In this document: positions 6,319 through 8,338 of the stretch, one piece after another | How positions within the stretch are numbered: position 1 is the stretch's first letter | How the letters are laid out: every line of letters starts with the position of its first letter | Assembly (NCBI GenBank): GCA_021799945.1 | Contig: JAJYZK010000120.1 | Location: 1-8,338, forward strand | Origin: Acidobacteriota bacterium | Lineage (GTDB): Bacteria; Acidobacteriota; Terriglobia; Terriglobales; Acidobacteriaceae | Length of the DNA: 8,338 nt | Reading direction: 5' to 3' | Program-made: the position numbers and the translations under genes | The notes under the pieces: model-generated | What the model saw: only the letters and a program-made list of their open reading frames with translations | Database searches by the model: none | What the model was told of the DNA's origin: nothing

Positions 6319-6684
6319 CTGCATGAAGTCGTATGCCCATCCAGCATCGCGCCCACCGACCATGTAAGAAACACAGAGCTTCGTATCGGCATCAATCGCC
6401 ACTCAAGTCCACACGTCGCCTCATCCATCGGCCTTTTGCTTCGGCGTGGCATTCTTCTTCTTGGCTCCCACAAACTGCCAGATTTCGTCGCACTGAATCC
6501 GCCGAGCACGAAGGTTTCTTACGTGCCTATCGTGGTAGTCAGCACAAACGGTTCCAATCTGCGGAACAAGCTTCAGAACAGTGTTGAAGGCGACGCCACA
6601 CATGCGGGAAGTGGACCGAAGCGAGTTGCCCTCTACCAAGCCGGCGATGAGGCGGGAACGCTCGGGCGTGCTTAGGCGATTCAT
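6319..6684 (-). pseudogene. IS1-family transposase, 3'-truncated and with two in-frame TGA codons
   Basis: From the ATG at 6684, 87 codons encode the N-terminal part of a single-ORF IS1-type transposase: MNRLSTPERSRLIAGLVEGN, a helix-turn-helix-like STSRMCGVAFNTVLKLV, RRIQCDEIWQFVGAKKKN (with the first acidic catalytic residue in DEIW) and PKQKADG. A TGA (6421-6423) follows, then GDVWT, a second TGA (6403-6405), and VAIDADTKLCVSYMVGGRDAGWAYDFMQ in the same frame down to 6319. Intact homologues read like GWGDVWTW here, so both stops replace Trp codons (TGG to TGA) without any frameshift. The final catalytic Glu and the C-terminus are gone, and the ATG of the IS5-type fragment begins 13 nt further on in another frame. 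This is a decayed element, doubly inactivated. Confidence 0.86.
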
Positions 6685-6727
6685 GCACATCATCATGCAT
6701 GACCAGCTCAAGCATGTCGAGGGGAAT

Positions 6728-6943
6728 TTATGGTCGGTGAAGCGTTACAACCCGTGGATCGCTATCAAGATCATCCACGATACGCGCCCGTTGCTCCCGG
6801 AAGGGAAAAATTCTAGGCTGGATGTGTTTCTGGCGGCGGACTTCGGCAACGTGCGCGCGCAGCTTCTCCCAGTCTTCCATCTGGTCGATGGTGACAGCCG
6901 GATTTGCCTTGGCGATGGTTTCAAGATCGAGTTTTCGCAGCAT
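6728..6943 (-). CDS. Small unknown protein (71 aa) downstream of the SDH-type protease
   Basis: I do not recognise this protein. It begins at an ATG 17 bp after the protease stop, with an AAAAAAGGA ribosome-binding site 7 nt upstream, good evidence for a translated third gene of the cluster. The 71 residues are highly charged: MLRKLDLETIAKANPAV, a probable helix around MEDWEKLRAHVAEVRRQK (23-40), then RIFPFREQRARIVDDLDSDPRVV. There is no signal peptide or membrane segment; it should be a soluble cytoplasmic protein. The stop at 6728 lies about 44 bp from the IS1-type transposase start, so the element could have truncated a longer gene here; the reading frame alone cannot say. A partner or adaptor of the protease is possible from position only. 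Confidence 0.5.
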   Translation of the reverse strand: MLRKLDLETIAKANPAVTIDQMEDWEKLRAHVAEVRRQKHIQPRIFPFREQRARIVDDLDSDPRVVTLHRP

Positions 6944-6960
6944 AATCAAGTCCTTTTTTG

Positions 6961-7860
6961 TTAAACATAGGAGCGGTAATCGCCGACTACATGGATGACG
7001 CCGCCTGCCCGTCGCTTTTCCATGTAGTCGGAAAGCAACTCATGGTATGCCTTTATGGCCGACGATTTCTTCTGATCTTTCCCGAAATCATCGATGAACA
7101 CATCGAGGTCACTCTTCAGAACATCCATCGACAATCCGTAGCCGTGGGAATGCCAGCGTTCGGTGTCATTCAAGTCGTAACCGATTTTTTTGGCTCTTTC
7201 CTTCTTCATTTCGTCGGTTACCTGGAGTCCCCGAGTTTCCGTTTGGTCCCAGTTCTTGAATTTGTATTTGACTAGCCATTCCTCCAGCGCCGCAACAGAT
7301 GAATCCCTCGCTTGCTCGTAGGAGTACAGCTCGGCTTGGTCGAACCCCGTTATCAGCAGTTGAATCTCGGCTGGCGTAATGTCTCCGTTCGTGGCCCTTT
7401 CTATGAGGTCGTTATATTTCTCAATGTAGCCGAGCGCGGAAACCGTTCTTCCTTGCGAAGACTTAATTTGAGGATCGATCGGCCCCAATCGGGAATAGTA
7501 ATCCATGTAAATCGCGTCTCCGGAGAGCGCAAAAACCGTGCCGGCGGAGTACGCATGATTTGGGATCACAAAATCGACGATCTGATAATGCTGGCGTAGA
7601 ACCGCCACCATTCTTTGGACGGGCTCCAAATAGCCGCCCTCAGTGGTTAGCATTACCACTAGCTTCGTGCAATGGGGATTTGCAGTACAGCGTCTTTCAA
7701 CGACAGTGCGGAGAATATCGTCCACGCCGTCCAAGAGGGGACCACATAACCCTAAAGCATCCGCGCTGAAGGCATTTTCAATTTTGCTCAAGCGGGCATT
7801 TAATTCCTGCTCGATGAATTCATTCGCCCTCACCGGGGACACTTCTGAGGCCGTCGTCAT
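6961..7860 (-). CDS. SDH_sah-family (SppA/ClpP-fold) serine protease, soluble
   Basis: A 299-residue protein resembling the 'serine dehydrogenase proteinase' family (SDH_sah, PF01972), which shares the ClpP/crotonase fold of SppA (S49) proteases. Visible family features are the oxyanion-strand segment VVMLTTEGGYLEP (68-80), the nucleophile region NHAYSAGTVFALSGDAIYMD with Ser105 (101-120), LGPIDPQ (125-131) and WHSHG (236-240) towards the C-terminus. Ser105 is the expected nucleophile. Lys148 is a candidate general base by spacing with Ser-Lys enzymes of this fold; this is inference. No N-terminal membrane segment is present, unlike SppA or NfeD-linked relatives, so it is probably cytoplasmic. 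GC content and codon choice are visibly lower than in the left part of the window, pointing to acquired DNA. Its ATG lies 5 bp after the stop of the upstream small gene, with GAAGG about 10 nt before it, and a 71-codon ORF follows 17 bp downstream. The substrate is unknown. Confidence 0.86.
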   Translation of the reverse strand: MTTASEVSPVRANEFIEQELNARLSKIENAFSADALGLCGPLLDGVDDILRTVVERRCTANPHCTKLVVMLTTEGGYLEPVQRMVAVLRQHYQIVDFVIPNHAYSAGTVFALSGDAIYMDYYSRLGPIDPQIKSSQGRTVSALGYIEKYNDLIERATNGDITPAEIQLLITGFDQAELYSYEQARDSSVAALEEWLVKYKFKNWDQTETRGLQVTDEMKKERAKKIGYDLNDTERWHSHGYGLSMDVLKSDLDVFIDDFGKDQKKSSAIKAYHELLSDYMEKRRAGGVIHVVGDYRSYV

Positions 7861-7865
7861 TGCTC

Positions 7866-8114
7866 TTACGCCTTCCCGCGATTAGCCCACCTCGCCTCCG
7901 CCGCTTTCTTGGCAATCGCTTTCCGTTTGGACTGGCTCAGGGCTCCCGCTCTCGCTTTGCCGCCCTTTATACCACCACGTCGCCCGATTGTCGCCAAGTA
8001 CTGCGAAACGGCGTCCCTCGCCGGTAATGGCTCTACCGGTTCTTCAGTAGCCGCCCTTCCCGCCGCCGCCACGGCCCGATTCGGGTCCGACGGCATTTTG
8101 CTTAAGCGCCTCAT
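7866..8114 (-). CDS. Small basic protein with GGKAR...ARW motif
   Basis: An 82-residue, Lys/Arg/Ala-rich protein without signal peptide or membrane segment. The C-terminal half carries IGRRGGIKGGKARAGALS (43-60) followed by RKAIAKKAAEARW (64-76), a pattern that recurs in small uncharacterised bacterial proteins sometimes labelled histone-like; nucleic-acid binding is plausible from charge but not shown. The N-terminal half is Ala/Pro/Glu-rich and probably flexible. The stop is 5 bp before the protease ATG, so the two are almost certainly co-transcribed and perhaps translationally coupled. The start is uncertain: ATG at 8114 has a run of G about 15 nt upstream, while ATG at 8096 (residue 7) has GAGG 12 nt upstream. 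It is the first gene of the minus-strand cluster and could be an antitoxin-like, regulatory or DNA-binding partner; none of these is demonstrated. Confidence 0.66.
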   Translation of the reverse strand: MRRLSKMPSDPNRAVAAAGRAATEEPVEPLPARDAVSQYLATIGRRGGIKGGKARAGALSQSKRKAIAKKAAEARWANRGKA

Positions 8115-8120
8115 GAATCC

Positions 8121-8149
8121 AGTATCCCACCCCCCAAGGAACCCCGCAA
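8121..8149 (-). promoter_or_regulatory. Possible promoter of the protease cluster (weak)
   Basis: On the minus strand, TTGCGG (8149-8144) is followed after 17 bp by GATACT (8126-8121), preceded by TGG as in an extended -10 element. The -35 matches three of six consensus bases and the -10 four of six. Transcription would start at about the ATG at 8114, making that start leaderless or favouring the ATG at 8096. Evidence is weak. Confidence 0.27.
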
Positions 8150-8266
8150 ATCACAATTCGTGAGCAGCTCAAGCAAAATGAGTCACTACCTCTTTCCGAT
8201 GTCGGCAGCACATGATGTGTCCGGGAGAGAGAGCGAATGAAGTGTCCGCGTGGAGAGCGACGAGGA

Positions 8267-8323
8267 CGGATCGATGCGGACAGGCGTGGAGGGCTGTCCA
8301 ACGCGCCCGCGTCGATCGATCCG
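8267..8323. repeat. Nested inverted repeat (9-bp outer arms, 6-bp inner arms)
   Basis: Outer arms CGGATCGAT (8267-8275) and ATCGATCCG (8315-8323) are perfect reverse complements. Inside them GGACAG (8278-8283) and CTGTCC (8294-8299) are also perfect, with a 10-nt loop. No T-run follows on either side. It may be a cruciform/hairpin, a regulator site or part of an element end lying mostly outside the window. Confidence 0.45.
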
Positions 8324-8338
8324 GTGCGCGCATTGCGA

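Larger units (their letters stand above)
8115..8338. other. Upstream non-coding flank of the protease cluster with repeats
   Basis: No convincing gene is seen in this 224-bp edge segment on either strand. It holds the weak promoter candidate, a degenerate 25-bp-spaced direct repeat (8217 and 8242, each starting GTGTCCG and continuing with GAGAGCGA) and a nested inverted repeat (8267-8323). The abrupt return to GC-rich, repeat-bearing sequence could be the outer edge of an acquired segment or an IS end, but no transposase is visible before the window stops. Confidence 0.45.

Noticed and set aside
6403..6423. Programmed UGA recoding or UGA=Trp genetic code in this organism
   Set aside because: The M56 gene in the same window ends in TGA, TGG is used throughout for Trp, and the TGA-bearing gene is also truncated, so decay is sufficient.
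5955..6509. Apparent single 184-codon minus-strand gene
   Set aside because: It joins an out-of-frame part of the IS1 relic, the real start of the IS5-type fragment and htrA antisense; only the piece from the ATG at 6305 to about 6054 has family similarity.
6581..6964. Plus-strand open frame of 127 codons across the small ORF and IS1 start
   Set aside because: Antisense to two better supported minus-strand frames, with no ribosome-binding site or family match.
8148..8176. Minus-strand TTGCTT with a hexamer 17 bp downstream as promoter of the cluster
   Set aside because: The hexamer TGATTT matches only two of six -10 bases; the GATACT candidate is better though still weak.

Overview
The window is GC-rich bacterial chromosome from an unnamed organism. 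The gene mix is a glycolytic GAPDH, a COG4639-like kinase, a DinB-fold protein, BlaI with an M56 peptidase, a Do-like protease with two PDZ domains, and IS1/IS5-type relics. This is compatible with Acidobacteriota, but no marker gene here settles the phylum, so that placement is an inference of modest confidence.

Left part (1-2415). The 5' portion of the glyceraldehyde-3-phosphate dehydrogenase gene runs leftward off the edge. A 375-bp divergent spacer follows and carries ten tandem degenerate 7-bp units (496-565). Rightward from the spacer lie a P-loop kinase with a long Pro/Glu/Ala-rich N-terminal extension (780-1691) and a DinB-fold protein with a conserved set of histidines (1828-2415).

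Central part (2416-6059). A near-consensus promoter (TTGACA, 17-bp spacer, TAGGAT) and a leader with two identical 8-bp palindromes 22 bp apart precede three close, co-directional genes. They encode a BlaI/MecI-type repressor, an M56 (BlaR1-type) membrane metallopeptidase without a penicillin-binding sensor domain, and an exported HtrA/DegP-type serine protease. By analogy with BlaR1/BlaI, the peptidase would sense an envelope signal and lift repression. The co-transcribed HtrA would then be an output, suggesting a self-regulated envelope proteolysis module. A strong GC-rich hairpin lies just after htrA.

Right part (6054-8338). Two broken transposase genes lie head to tail on the minus strand: an N-terminal fragment of an IS5-type transposase and an IS1-type fragment with two in-frame TGA codons, both at expected Trp positions. 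Beyond them is a minus-strand gene cluster of visibly lower GC. It comprises a small basic protein with a GGKAR...ARW motif, a soluble SDH_sah/SppA-like serine protease five bases downstream, and a 71-codon unknown ORF with a good ribosome-binding site. The lower GC and the IS debris suggest horizontally acquired DNA. This cassette is the best candidate here for an undescribed system. The last ~220 bp hold no convincing gene but contain a short direct repeat and a nested inverted repeat.
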